Assembly (NCBI GenBank): GCA_001941045.1 | Contig: MSHD01000006.1 | Location: 22,519-57,568 of the forward strand | Direction of reading: 5' to 3' | Source of the DNA: Lachnospiraceae bacterium Zagget2 | GTDB taxonomy: Bacteria; Bacillota; Clostridia; Lachnospirales; Lachnospiraceae | Length of the DNA stretch: 35,050 bases | Part shown: positions 15,720 through 23,884 of the stretch, in pieces | How the letters are laid out: the number at the start of each line of letters is the position of its first letter | Position numbering within the stretch: position 1 is the stretch's first letter | Notes under the pieces: model-generated | Told to the model about the DNA's origin: nothing | Databases searched by the model: none | Seen by the model: only the letters and a program-made list of their open reading frames with translations | Made by a program: the position numbers and the translations under genes

Positions 15720-15772
15720 ATCATAGCATTTAATTCCTATTACGTCAATGGGTTTATAGGAATTTAGTTTAA
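15720..15772 (-). promoter_or_regulatory. lysR promoter with autoregulatory inverted repeats
   Basis: On the minus strand TTGACG (15748-15743) and TATGAT (15725-15720) are 17 bp apart. AATTCCTAT (15732-15740), inside the spacer, and ATAGGAATT (15756-15764), just upstream of the -35, form a perfect 9-bp inverted repeat. The latter begins a degenerate 19-bp dyad (15754-15772). Binding here would cover the promoter, as in classical LysR autorepression. Confidence 0.75.
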
Positions 15773-15773
15773 T

Positions 15774-15794
15774 CAACTTCGCTGAACGAAGTTG
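15774..15794 (-). terminator. Hairpin after the MalY/PatB-type gene
   Basis: CAACTTCG and CGAAGTTG form an 8-bp stem with a 5-nt loop, 14 nt past the lyase stop. The flank (GATTAAACTAAATT on the minus strand) is only moderately T-rich, so it may be a weak terminator between the lyase and lysR. Confidence 0.4.
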
Positions 15795-15807
15795 GCGACT
15801 CAGATTT

Positions 15808-16992
15808 TCAAGATTCTGCACTGTGACGAACGATTCGCACGACCGCCTCCCGCACCAGCGCCGGGTCGGTCGCCATGTTAAGCCGGATAAAGCCCCGGAA
15901 ATTCTTCCCGAACCACTCGCCGTAGTCTACAGCCAGGCGGCATTTTCTCTGAATGAATGCTTTCATACCGCCGGGCTTCACATACGCCCGCAGATCGACC
16001 AGCGGCAGATACGTTCCTTCCATAGAATAGACGACCGCCTCCGGCAGCTTTTTGTTCATCTCTGTCTTCAGATATTGATAATTATCCCGGATAACTCCTT
16101 TCAATGCTTCCAGCCATTCCTCCCCGCCCTCATAGCCCGCCTGCGCCGCGGTCAGGCCCATGATGCTCAGCTCCGTCTGATTGCGGCCACGGATTTCCCG
16201 GTCGTAGGTCGCGCGAAGCCGCTCGTCGCTGATGATGAGCTGTGCATGCAGAAGTGAAGCCAGATTGAAGGTCTTGGATGCCGAATTTACCGTAATGAGC
16301 CGATCCCGGTACTTTCCATCGCCCACCATAAGTGCTGGTGTAAAAGTCTTTCCGCCGAAGGTGAAATCCTGATGAATCTCATCGCTGCAAACAAGAGCAT
16401 TATATCTTCGGCAGATATCCAGCACCTGGTTCAGCTCCTCTTCGCTCCATACACGTCCCGCCGGATTGTGCGGAGAACACAAAAGGAACAACTTTACATG
16501 ATTCTCCGCAATCGCCTTTTCGATCGCCTCGTAGTTCATGGTAAAACGACCATCCCTTGCCTCGAGATCCACTTCCACCAGCCTGCGGCCGTTGTCCTTC
16601 ACTGCATTGTGAAACGGATAGTAAACCGGCGTCAGGATCAGACAGGCGTCCCCAAGCTGTGTGAAAACCTGGATCACATAAGTAATCGCTGCCACACAGC
16701 CGGACGCGAAACGGATCCAGCTTCGATCCGTTTCACAATGATGGCGTCGCTCCATCCAGTCCGCATAAGCCTGATAATAAGCATCCGACGCGCAGCTGTA
16801 ACCGTAGACCCCGTGCTCCACTCTCCTTTTCAACGCTTCCGTAATCGAGTCACAGGTCTTAAATTCCATGTCCGCGACCCACATGGCGAGCAGGTCGTCC
16901 TGCCCGAAGCGTTCTCCGAGCGCGTCCCATTTCAGACTGTCCGTACCCTTCCGTTCTACCAGATAGCGGTTCAGAAATTCCTGTTTTGTCAT
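15808..16992 (-). CDS. MalY/PatB-family aminotransferase, probable C-S lyase
   Basis: The product is 394 residues. It belongs to the fold-type I aminotransferases of the MalY/PatB class, which cleave cystathionine or cysteine conjugates to a thiol, pyruvate and ammonia. Visible motifs are DMEFKTCDSI (about 41), GVYGYS (61), CSPHNPAGRVWS (172), VCSDEIHQDF (201) and the PLP lysine in NSASKTFNLASL (Lys 240). The ATG at 16992 is chosen because GAGG lies 6 nt upstream; the ATG 12 nt further up has no ribosome-binding site. It has its own LysR-type promoter and precedes lysR. It is a likely route for sulfur recovery from thioethers. Confidence 0.9.
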   Translation of the reverse strand: MTKQEFLNRYLVERKGTDSLKWDALGERFGQDDLLAMWVADMEFKTCDSITEALKRRVEHGVYGYSCASDAYYQAYADWMERRHHCETDRSWIRFASGCVAAITYVIQVFTQLGDACLILTPVYYPFHNAVKDNGRRLVEVDLEARDGRFTMNYEAIEKAIAENHVKLFLLCSPHNPAGRVWSEEELNQVLDICRRYNALVCSDEIHQDFTFGGKTFTPALMVGDGKYRDRLITVNSASKTFNLASLLHAQLIISDERLRATYDREIRGRNQTELSIMGLTAAQAGYEGGEEWLEALKGVIRDNYQYLKTEMNKKLPEAVVYSMEGTYLPLVDLRAYVKPGGMKAFIQRKCRLAVDYGEWFGKNFRGFIRLNMATDPALVREAVVRIVRHSAES

Positions 16993-17021
16993 GGCGCACC
17001 TCATCTGTATTGACAGATTCT

Positions 17022-17090
17022 ATTATACAATCTTTCCACGGTGCGAAGTAATCCAGGGAAATTAGAGCCAGTTATAAGAAAAACTTATAA
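17022..17090 (-). promoter_or_regulatory. LysR-type promoter of the C-S lyase gene (best dyad)
   Basis: TTATAAGAAAAACTTATAA (17072-17090) is a perfect 7-bp inverted repeat about five A residues. On the minus strand a consensus TATAAT is at 17027-17022, 44 bp away. No good -35 exists at 17045-17050. The dyad starts 10 bp after the preceding operon's last codon at 17100. Confidence 0.85.
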
Positions 17091-17099
17091 CCGGGCTTT

Positions 17100-17918
17100 T
17101 CAGAGAGCATTTTCCCCAACCGGACAGCTCAGTTCACATTTGCGGCAATAGGTCAACACCGAATGGGCAATGCCATGTCCGGGTATCGGGATGTCCCCCG
17201 TCTCCTCGTTCTCCTCGTCAATTGCCATCTGGATATCGCATTGCTTCAGATTATAGCATCCCGTACGGCCGGGAAGCATTTCAAGACCATCATATTCTGA
17301 AGCTTCATAGATCTTTTCATCAAACGCATGCTGCGGACAACTGCGTCGGCATAATTCAGCGCATCCTTCACAGGGGTCCCACGCGACAGGCCCGGTGGAT
17401 GGCAGATTCGTGCTCAGATACATCGCACGGAGACGGACGCGCGGGCCAAACTGGGGCGTGACAAGAATATTGTTCTTCCCAATCACGCCAAGCCCGGCCT
17501 GTACCGCTGCGTCTTTCAGCCAGATTCCTCCTCTCTCCACATAGTATCCCATTGGAATACTTTTCACCTCTGGAATATTTTCATCCAGCCAGGCCGATAC
17601 CTTCTTATTTATTTTTTCCAGCTCGGCATTTCCGGGCGGATTCTTCCAATCCAACCAGCAATCCATATATTTGTCCGCCTCCGGATGATAATAAGTAATT
17701 ACAAGCACCGACCTCATCCCATCCGGCCATGCGACAACGCCCTCTGGCAGCCCTGTCTCATTTTTTACCGCGCCAACCCGATCAATATGAGGGCGTTTGG
17801 GCATCATCAGAAAGGACGGCATTTGTTTTAAATCCCGGATATTGGCGATGCCTGCGCTGCTCGCGCCATATTCCAGCGCCTTATTGATAATATATGAGGA
17901 AATAGTTCTTGTGTTCAT
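17100..17918 (-). CDS. QueG-like double [4Fe-4S] protein, short form
   Basis: The product is 272 residues. The middle (VERGGIWLKDAAVQAGLGVIGKNNIL, then LRAMYLSTNLP) matches the cobalamin-binding core of epoxyqueuosine reductase QueG and reductive dehalogenases. It is followed by a two-cluster ferredoxin pattern (CEGCAELCRRSCP and later CRKCELSCP). QueG normally has a VD(S/T) segment, with the proposed acid Asp, where this protein has VERGG, and a C-terminal HEAT domain that is absent here. So it is probably not a tRNA enzyme but a B12/Fe-S reductase or an electron-transfer protein for another substrate. It is the last gene of the MetNIQ-1/opine dehydrogenase operon, 2 nt after the MFS gene. 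Confidence 0.8.
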   Translation of the reverse strand: MNTRTISSYIINKALEYGASSAGIANIRDLKQMPSFLMMPKRPHIDRVGAVKNETGLPEGVVAWPDGMRSVLVITYYHPEADKYMDCWLDWKNPPGNAELEKINKKVSAWLDENIPEVKSIPMGYYVERGGIWLKDAAVQAGLGVIGKNNILVTPQFGPRVRLRAMYLSTNLPSTGPVAWDPCEGCAELCRRSCPQHAFDEKIYEASEYDGLEMLPGRTGCYNLKQCDIQMAIDEENEETGDIPIPGHGIAHSVLTYCRKCELSCPVGENAL

Positions 17919-17920
17919 AT

Positions 17921-19201
17921 TCAGGCTCTCCCCTCCGCTTTGTCCTTCTTAATACTGCGGTAGAGCATGTAAGCGCAGATACCTCCGAGCGCCGCCGATG
18001 CCAGCATATAGAAAAACATGTACAGATAACCGGTTCTTCCGGGGAATCTTTCAAGAAGATTTCCTGTGACCGAATAAATAAATGTCTGCGGCAGGCATCC
18101 GATTACTGACGCAAAGCCTACCGCCATGCCCGTATACTTTAACGGTATCTTAATCTCATCAATAATCGCAAAGTAGAGAGCCCGAACCATGAACAGACCG
18201 AGGCTGAGAACTAAAATCGTAATAAGAGCGATCACTAGCCATGACGGCTCCGCAGGTGAAATGATAAAGATACATAAACCCAGCACCATCAGAAAGAATC
18301 CAATTGATACTACCTTCGGATTCGAATGAATTTTATCTGCAATAAATCCTGCCGCAATCCCTCCAAACACAGCAAGTCCATAGGATTTTATCAGAGATAT
18401 GATGGCCCCCAGAGAAGTGCTTAATCCAAAGAAATTCGTCAGATATGGGGTAATATAGCTGTAGCTTTCATAGATCATAAAGCAGCAGAACATAAGCAAA
18501 GTCAGAAGCCATAATTGTTTATTTTTTATTACTATCTTATAATCACTGAAAGAAACCTTTTCTTTTGTATCTTTTTGCTCTTCCGGATCCTCGCGAAGCT
18601 TTTTAATGCCAAACCAGGCTAATACAGCGCAGGCCAGACCTAATATTACAAAATACCAGATTACTGTCCGGAATGCGTTTACGTCTTCTCCCATCATATG
18701 GAAAATCGGAATAATGAAGGCTCCATAGATAACCGGAAGAAATCCTCGCCCGCCTTCCAAGAACCCATACAAACGCCCCATTTCCGAGCTTTCCCCTAAT
18801 TCACGAGTCGCTTTCATCATTGCGTTCCACAACGGCAATGTCGTAGCTATACCATAGCCGATATAACAGACCACCAGCACCGGATAAGGCGGGAACATGC
18901 TTACGATAGCTCCAATAATACTTGTCAACAACAGTGCAGATGCTATCAGGTGCCCTGCACGGAATCTGTCTGCAAGCCATCCTGCAGGTAAATAGCACGC
19001 TACACATGCGATGCCATATGCAGACATAAGATACCCCATCTGAGCGTCTGTCACCTGATATGATTCAAGAACCACATCGTAGTATGACCAGCTCAGATAT
19101 GGTAACTCATAGACCACTGCTCCACAAATGCATAAGGCAAGCATACCAATGATCTGTTTTGTTCTCCTCTGTTCTTCAGTCATGTCAGAATACCTCTTCA
19201 A
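17921..19201 (-). CDS. MFS transporter
   Basis: The product is 426 residues with about twelve membrane segments and a central cytoplasmic loop of charged residues near 205-225. The A-motif-like LPAGWLADRFRAGHL after helix 2 and GFIADKI after helix 8 are characteristic of the major facilitator superfamily. The start overlaps the racemase stop by 4 nt (ATGA), so it is translated with the racemase. It could export the product, or import the substrate, of the opine dehydrogenase and racemase; nothing in the sequence says which. Confidence 0.9.
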   Translation of the reverse strand: MKRYSDMTEEQRRTKQIIGMLALCICGAVVYELPYLSWSYYDVVLESYQVTDAQMGYLMSAYGIACVACYLPAGWLADRFRAGHLIASALLLTSIIGAIVSMFPPYPVLVVCYIGYGIATTLPLWNAMMKATRELGESSEMGRLYGFLEGGRGFLPVIYGAFIIPIFHMMGEDVNAFRTVIWYFVILGLACAVLAWFGIKKLREDPEEQKDTKEKVSFSDYKIVIKNKQLWLLTLLMFCCFMIYESYSYITPYLTNFFGLSTSLGAIISLIKSYGLAVFGGIAAGFIADKIHSNPKVVSIGFFLMVLGLCIFIISPAEPSWLVIALITILVLSLGLFMVRALYFAIIDEIKIPLKYTGMAVGFASVIGCLPQTFIYSVTGNLLERFPGRTGYLYMFFYMLASAALGGICAYMLYRSIKKDKAEGRA

Positions 19202-19959
19202 AAATACCCGTAATATGTCCTCTGTACCACAGCATGGTACACCAGATCGATCATGGTATTGAAATCAAAAACAGGCAGACCGCTGACCTGCTGAATGGCT
19301 TTCGCGTATGGCGGCAGGTCGCTGCATTCCAGCAAAATGGCGCCAATCTGCGGCTCCCTGCGCAGAACGTTCTCCACCACAAGGCACAGCGAATCCTTCA
19401 GCTTCTCATTGTCGAAGCCTGTTTCTCCGTACCGGATCGCGTGAAATTCCGGCAGATCTCCGATATTTTCCACCACCAGACGATCCTGATTGCTTCCCAC
19501 CTTCTCCAGCACAGCTTCCTTGATATCAGCGCCGCTGGCGGCCAGAATCGCAATCTTTTTCTGGTCGGAAACGGCGGTTTTTATCATTGGCAGCTGGCAG
19601 AGGCTGGACAAAAAAACCGGCACATTCACCGCACGCGCCACTTCCTTCTGAAAATGGGCAAAATAACCGCAGGCTCCTACGATGGCCCGCACACCCTCAC
19701 TTTCCAGCTTCCTGGCAGCCGCGATAATCTCATCTCTTATGGAAACATCGCCCGCAAACAGCCTCTCTATCTCAAAGGACACTTTCTGGTATAACACCGG
19801 GAAGGGATATGTCGTGGCATTGGCCACATTGCCGGGGAGCTTGGGATAAACCAGCTCCACGGCAATAATACCGATGGCAAACCCCGCCGTATAGCGGGGT
19901 GGAGTGGTATGATACCGGCACAAATCGCTTTCGGTTTCTAATCTTCCCTGCCAGCTCAT
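19198..19959 (-). CDS. Aspartate/glutamate racemase-family protein
   Basis: The product is 253 residues. Two cysteine motifs at the positions used by PLP-independent racemases are present: AIVGACGYFAHF (Cys about 96) and AILLECSDLPPYA (Cys about 212). Family members include Asp, Glu, hydantoin and maleate enzymes (racemase or isomerase chemistry by two-base proton transfer). The start overlaps the opine dehydrogenase stop by 4 nt, and its own stop overlaps the MFS start. A racemase beside an opine dehydrogenase suggests that one amino acid partner of the opine is in D-form, or that an opine-derived amino acid is racemised. The exact substrate is unknown. Confidence 0.85.
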   Translation of the reverse strand: MSWQGRLETESDLCRYHTTPPRYTAGFAIGIIAVELVYPKLPGNVANATTYPFPVLYQKVSFEIERLFAGDVSIRDEIIAAARKLESEGVRAIVGACGYFAHFQKEVARAVNVPVFLSSLCQLPMIKTAVSDQKKIAILAASGADIKEAVLEKVGSNQDRLVVENIGDLPEFHAIRYGETGFDNEKLKDSLCLVVENVLRREPQIGAILLECSDLPPYAKAIQQVSGLPVFDFNTMIDLVYHAVVQRTYYGYF

Positions 19960-21182
19960 ATCAGGATTCCCTCATTGAGATAAGTCAGCAGCTGTTCACG
20001 GTTCAGCTGCCCTATGCCCAGATCATCCAGTGTCAGGCCGCTCTTATAATAATCCTGTCCGGTCATAACCGACCCCAGCGTAATCATACTGTCGATGACC
20101 GGAGTCGGTACACCATACTTTTTGCCAAGTTCATGATAAATATGACAGCCTACCGGCACATCCTCTGTTATGTAACGGTTTCTGATCGTGAACGGGCCTG
20201 TACCGTAGCCGGTCGGCCACTGTTCATCAAAAGGTACAATACAGTCGTCGCCCATATATTCCGGCCCCAGGATACTGGTCCGGGAAAGAAAGTTTTTCTT
20301 TGGGAAATACTGGATGCCCACACCCATTTTCTCCGCCAGCGCCACTTCCTCCTGATAAAAGGCATACTGCACCTCGGCGATGGACTCACAATACGCATGA
20401 CTGTATATCGAATAGGTATATTTATCATTGCCGCCGAAAATCCGGCCCCAGTTCTCCATGACTCCCACGCCCAGCAGGGTTCCGGGACAGTGCAATACCG
20501 GGTTCACATTACTGAAGCCAATATCCATCACCGTGTTGCCGGAAGTATAACCGTCACCCTGCGTGATAGAATCAAAACAGCCCAGCGTCTTCGAGCTCTC
20601 CAGAAATTCCTCCTGATCCTTCGTGGGCAGCGCCGCGCCCCGCAGCGTGATGGCACGATACACCAGCCAGCAGTCCGAGGTCATGACGCCGCCCTCGGTC
20701 TCCACACGGGTTCCGTAGGGAGCGCTTGACCAGCCGCCGATGATGACTTTCTTTGTGCAGCCCAGCTCCCTCATCCTCCTGCGCAGCTTCAGGGAGCCAT
20801 AGTTGTCTGGGATGATATGGATAATCATTCCATCCTCCAGGCAGGGTACAAGCCTGTCAAAAAAAGTCTCGTGGGCAATCGAAGGCACGGCCACAATCAC
20901 GATTTTGCAGCCCTTCACAGCTTCCGCCACATCGGTGGTGATCAGATCAAAATGAGCGTTTCCAAATCTTCGGAAACCGTACTTATTTTTCGGATTGCCT
21001 GTCAGTGTGATACCGGTTTTTTCGAGCCCCGCAAGCGATTTCTGCGCGAAGGGCTCGATATCGCAGATGTGAACCCGGTTTCCCCCGAGGACACAGTCTG
21101 CCGCTACCGTTTTCCCCACAGCGCCGCCGCCCAGGACAGCCACCGGCGACTGTTTCCGTTCTTCCAGATCGTGCATTTTCAT
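19956..21182 (-). CDS. Octopine/nopaline (opine) dehydrogenase-family oxidoreductase
   Basis: The product is 408 residues. The N-terminal NAD(P) fold has VAVLGGGAVGKTVAADCVLGG (about residues 17-37) and VIVAVPSIAHETFF. The C-terminal Octopine_DH domain is seen in SNVNPVLHCPGTLL (about 225) and EDVPVGCHIYHELGKKYGVPTPVIDSMI (about 350). Such enzymes reductively join an amino acid and a 2-oxo acid, or do the reverse. Bacterial relatives make opine metallophores or degrade opines. No nicotianamine synthase-like gene is near, so a staphylopine-type pathway is not supported. The gene lies 110 bp after metQ-1, beyond a hairpin, with GAAAGGGAAAATG as its start. Coupling with a MetNIQ importer is unusual and suggests a sulfur-containing opine or amino acid. 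Confidence 0.88.
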   Translation of the reverse strand: MKMHDLEERKQSPVAVLGGGAVGKTVAADCVLGGNRVHICDIEPFAQKSLAGLEKTGITLTGNPKNKYGFRRFGNAHFDLITTDVAEAVKGCKIVIVAVPSIAHETFFDRLVPCLEDGMIIHIIPDNYGSLKLRRRMRELGCTKKVIIGGWSSAPYGTRVETEGGVMTSDCWLVYRAITLRGAALPTKDQEEFLESSKTLGCFDSITQGDGYTSGNTVMDIGFSNVNPVLHCPGTLLGVGVMENWGRIFGGNDKYTYSIYSHAYCESIAEVQYAFYQEEVALAEKMGVGIQYFPKKNFLSRTSILGPEYMGDDCIVPFDEQWPTGYGTGPFTIRNRYITEDVPVGCHIYHELGKKYGVPTPVIDSMITLGSVMTGQDYYKSGLTLDDLGIGQLNREQLLTYLNEGILI

Positions 21183-21205
21183 TTTCCCTTTCTCAGATTA
21201 TGTAA

Positions 21206-21242
21206 GAGTGTGTGAACCGCTTTTTCTGCAGTTCGCACACTC
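21206..21242 (-). terminator. Intra-operon hairpin between metQ-1 and the opine dehydrogenase
   Basis: The arms GAGTGTGCGAACTGC and GCGGTTCACACACTC pair almost completely around a 7-nt A-rich loop. No T-run follows, so this is more likely a partial terminator or an mRNA-stabilising hairpin that sets the downstream genes at a lower level. Confidence 0.6.
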
Positions 21243-21292
21243 CCCTGCTTATTTCATATTGTTCAGTTATCCGGGATTTTTATCGATTTCGC

Positions 21293-22198
21293 TCAGAACA
21301 CCGGCAGAACCGCCCCATCGTAATTGTCCGTGATAAAGTCTCTCACCTCGTCCGTCAGAATGGCGTCCACCAGCGCCTGGGTCTTGGCAGAGTCTTCGTC
21401 GCCCTCACGCACCGCAATGACATTTCCATAGGTTTCCGCTGCCTCGGACTCGGAGGACTCCACCGCAATGGTCTCCGTCAGGCCGGCCTCAATGGCATAA
21501 TTTCCGTTAATAACCGCGATGTCCACGTCCTCAATGGATCTGGGAATCTGAGCAGCCTCCAGTTCCGTGATCTCCAAATTCAGCGGATTATCCGTGATAT
21601 CAAGCACCGTAGCGGTCAGACCTGCATCCGGATCCAAAGTAATCAGTCCGTTTGCCTCCAACAGCAGTAACGCTCTCGCCTCATTGGTCGTATCATTGGG
21701 GATTGCCACAGTCGCGCCTTCCTGAAGTTCCTCCAGACTGGACGTTTTGCCTGGATAGATTGCCATCGGCTCAAAATGTACGCTGGCTACCGCTACGATA
21801 TGAGTGCCATTCTCCTCATTGAAGTTTTCCAGGTAAGGCACATGCTGGAAATAATTGGCGTCCAGATCGCCGGACTCCAGAGCCGTATTGGGCAGCACAT
21901 AATCATTGTACTCCACAATCTCCAGATCATAGCCTGCCTCTGCCAGATCATCCCGAATAAACTCCAGGATCTCCGCGTGTGGAGTCACTACCGCGCCTAC
22001 GACGAGCGTCTCCAGCTCTGCAGTCTCCTCATCCGCCTCCGCTTCGGCCTCCTCGCTTTCTGTCTCCCCGGTCTCCTCCTCCGTTTCTTCTTCCGCGGTG
22101 GAGGACTCCTCCGCAGAAGAAGAAGTACCCGAGCAGCCGGAAATCAGTGTTCCCGTCAATGTCAGTGCCAGCAATAACAATGCAATTCTCTTTTTCAT
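21293..22198 (-). CDS. metQ: MetQ/NlpA-family substrate-binding lipoprotein, system 1
   Basis: The product is 301 residues. The signal peptide MKKRIALLLLALTL ends at the lipobox LISGC (Cys 22). A long, very acidic Glu-rich linker follows to about residue 62, then the NLPA domain: GAVVTPHAEILEFI, ANYFQHVPYLENFN, VHFEPMAIYPGKTSSLEEL, ATVAIPNDTTNEARALLLLEANGLI. It captures methionine, its derivatives or other sulfur amino acids outside the membrane for MetN-MetI. AAGGAGAATATC precedes the ATG. The unusual linker is shared with MetQ-2 in the second system, though the two proteins differ markedly. Confidence 0.92.
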   Translation of the reverse strand: MKKRIALLLLALTLTGTLISGCSGTSSSAEESSTAEEETEEETGETESEEAEAEADEETAELETLVVGAVVTPHAEILEFIRDDLAEAGYDLEIVEYNDYVLPNTALESGDLDANYFQHVPYLENFNEENGTHIVAVASVHFEPMAIYPGKTSSLEELQEGATVAIPNDTTNEARALLLLEANGLITLDPDAGLTATVLDITDNPLNLEITELEAAQIPRSIEDVDIAVINGNYAIEAGLTETIAVESSESEAAETYGNVIAVREGDEDSAKTQALVDAILTDEVRDFITDNYDGAVLPVF

Positions 22199-22230
22199 AA
22201 TGATATTCTCCTTTTGATTTTTTTTGATTT

Positions 22231-22890
22231 TTATTTGATTCTTTTATCAATTTTCTTTACCAGCCTGGAGCCAATTTCCTGAAAGAGCTGTACAATCAGT
22301 ACCAACAGTACTACCGTAATCAGCATTGTCTCATTGTCATAACGGTAATACCCGTAATTCACCGCGATCGCCCCCAGCCCTCCGCCACCGCAGAAACCGG
22401 CCATCGCGGAATATCCCAGGATTGTGGCAAAGGATATGGTCACTCCTACCAGCAGCGATGGTTTTGCCTCCGGCAGGATTACCTTGCGGATAATCTGCAG
22501 TGCAGAAGAACCCATGGCCTGAGCCGCCTCAATCACCCCGGCGTCCACCTCTTTTAAAGAAGACTCCACCATTCGCGCCACATACGGAAAGGCCGCGGCC
22601 ACCAGCGGCACAATCGTGGCTTTTGCTCCGATGGTTGTCCCCACCAGGAACCTTGTGAAGGGAAGAATGGCTACCAGCAGGATCAGAAACGGGATGGAGC
22701 GGATCATATTGATGACTGCGCCTACCACCGTGTTGACCGGCGTATTCCTGCAAATCCCGTTTTCATCCGTCACATACAGAATCACGCCAAGCGGCGTCCC
22801 GATCAGATAGGAAATCAGCATGGACAGCAGCACCATGAACAGGGTCTCCTGTATGCCTTCCCAGAAAAGCTGAAGCAAACCGGCGCTCAT
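22231..22890 (-). CDS. metI: MetI-family ABC permease, system 1
   Basis: The product is 219 residues with five hydrophobic segments. It carries the MetI signatures RSIPFLILLVAILPFTR, IVPLVAAAFPYVARMVESSLKEVD and the EAA-type loop GVIEAAQAMGSSALQIIRKVILPEAKPSLL. It forms the membrane channel with MetN-1. Its ATG overlaps the metN-1 stop by 4 nt. Confidence 0.93.
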   Translation of the reverse strand: MSAGLLQLFWEGIQETLFMVLLSMLISYLIGTPLGVILYVTDENGICRNTPVNTVVGAVINMIRSIPFLILLVAILPFTRFLVGTTIGAKATIVPLVAAAFPYVARMVESSLKEVDAGVIEAAQAMGSSALQIIRKVILPEAKPSLLVGVTISFATILGYSAMAGFCGGGGLGAIAVNYGYYRYDNETMLITVVLLVLIVQLFQEIGSRLVKKIDKRIK

Positions 22891-23672
22891 GTGGTTCCGC
22901 CTCCTTCCTCATAACGTATCCCTCCTCCGAAAAGAATCATCTTCTTTGCCGTATCCGATTGGGGATGTAAAAAGATTTCCCTGACCTCGCCCAGCTCCAC
23001 CAGCTCCCCCTGGTTCATGACCCCCACACGGTCGCAGACCTGCTCGGCCACTTTCATTTCATGGGTAATGATTACAATGGTGACGCCCCTGGTTTCATTG
23101 ATCTTTTTCAGCAGGTCCAGAATCGACTTCGTAGTAATCGGGTCCAGGGCGCTCGTGGCTTCATCACAGAGAATGACTTCCGGATCTGTGGCAAGCGCTC
23201 TGGCGATGGCCACCCGCTGCTTTTGTCCGCCGGACAGCTGCGACGGATAGGCTTTCGCTTTTTCCGTCAGATCCACCAGCGTCAGCAGTTCCTCAATCCT
23301 TTGTTTTCTTTCTTTTTTTTCCACTCCTGCAATTTCTAACGGATAGCAGATGTTCTCCCACACATTTCTCTGCTCCAGCAAATTGAATTGCTGGAAGATC
23401 ATCCCCATTTTCTGTCTCGCTTCCCGAAGCTTTTGATTGTTCACTTCACAGAGATTGACTCCCTGAAAAAAGACGTTTCCATCCGTCGGTCGTTCCAGGA
23501 GATTCATACATCGGATCAATGTGGATTTTCCTGCTCCGGAAAAGCCGATAATTCCGAAAATCTCTCCCTTTTGTATTTCCAGGCTGACATTTCTGACAGC
23601 ATTCACATTCATTTTTTTTGATGTGAAGCTTTTGCTCACATGCTCGAACCGGATCACCGCTTTCTGCGCCAA
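22887..23672 (-). CDS. metN: MetN-family ABC ATPase, system 1, lacking the NIL domain
   Basis: The product is about 261 residues. Walker A is GFSGAGKSTLIRCMN, the signature is LSGGQKQRVAIARALATDP, and Walker B is VILCDEATSALDP. It ends just after the ATPase core (VREIFLHPQSDTAKKMILFGGG), without the C-terminal NIL/ACT-like domain through which methionine inhibits E. coli MetN. The paralogue at 32207-33229 has that domain. I propose the TTG at 23672 as start: AAAGGAGG stands 7 nt before it, and it leaves a leader of about 47 nt. The ATG at 23708 would lie about 11 nt from the predicted transcript start with no ribosome-binding site. It is the first gene of the seven-gene operon. Confidence 0.9.
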   Translation of the reverse strand: MAQKAVIRFEHVSKSFTSKKMNVNAVRNVSLEIQKGEIFGIIGFSGAGKSTLIRCMNLLERPTDGNVFFQGVNLCEVNNQKLREARQKMGMIFQQFNLLEQRNVWENICYPLEIAGVEKKERKQRIEELLTLVDLTEKAKAYPSQLSGGQKQRVAIARALATDPEVILCDEATSALDPITTKSILDLLKKINETRGVTIVIITHEMKVAEQVCDRVGVMNQGELVELGEVREIFLHPQSDTAKKMILFGGGIRYEEGGGTT

Positions 23673-23725
23673 GTCCTCTCCTCCTTTCATGTCCTTCTCA
23701 AATGTCATTTCCCGCTTCGCAAATC

Positions 23726-23842
23726 ACTCTAACATAAAGGAAAATTCCCGTCTAATACGCAAAATGGATACCCGGTTATAAGTTTTTCCTATTGCAAACA
23801 ACTTTTAAAATGATTGACATCTATTTCCCCTGTTCCTATAAT
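23726..23842. promoter_or_regulatory. Divergent LysR-type control region of metN-1 and esterase operons
   Basis: One dyad, TTATAAGTTTTTCCTATTG (23776-23794), stands between two operons. Leftwards (minus) it is 44 bp from the metN-1 -10 TAGAGT (23731-23726), with a weak -35. Rightwards (plus) it is 42 bp from TATAAT (23837-23842), which has a consensus TTGACA (23814-23819) at 17 bp. TTCCTAT also overlaps this -10, and ATTCCTA follows it. The same protein could therefore activate leftwards and repress or modulate rightwards. Confidence 0.8.
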
Positions 23843-23884
23843 GATACTATTCCTACTGTTTTAGTATGATTTATGGAGAAGCGC

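Noticed and set aside
14727-15821. Longer N-terminus for the LysR protein
   Set aside because: The additional 45 codons run through the lysR promoter, and the LysR domain begins exactly at the ATG at 15686.
17100-23672. Staphylopine/pseudopaline-type metallophore operon
   Set aside because: An opine dehydrogenase and a racemase are present, but there is no nicotianamine synthase-like enzyme. The ABC system is of MetNIQ type and not a nickel/peptide type.
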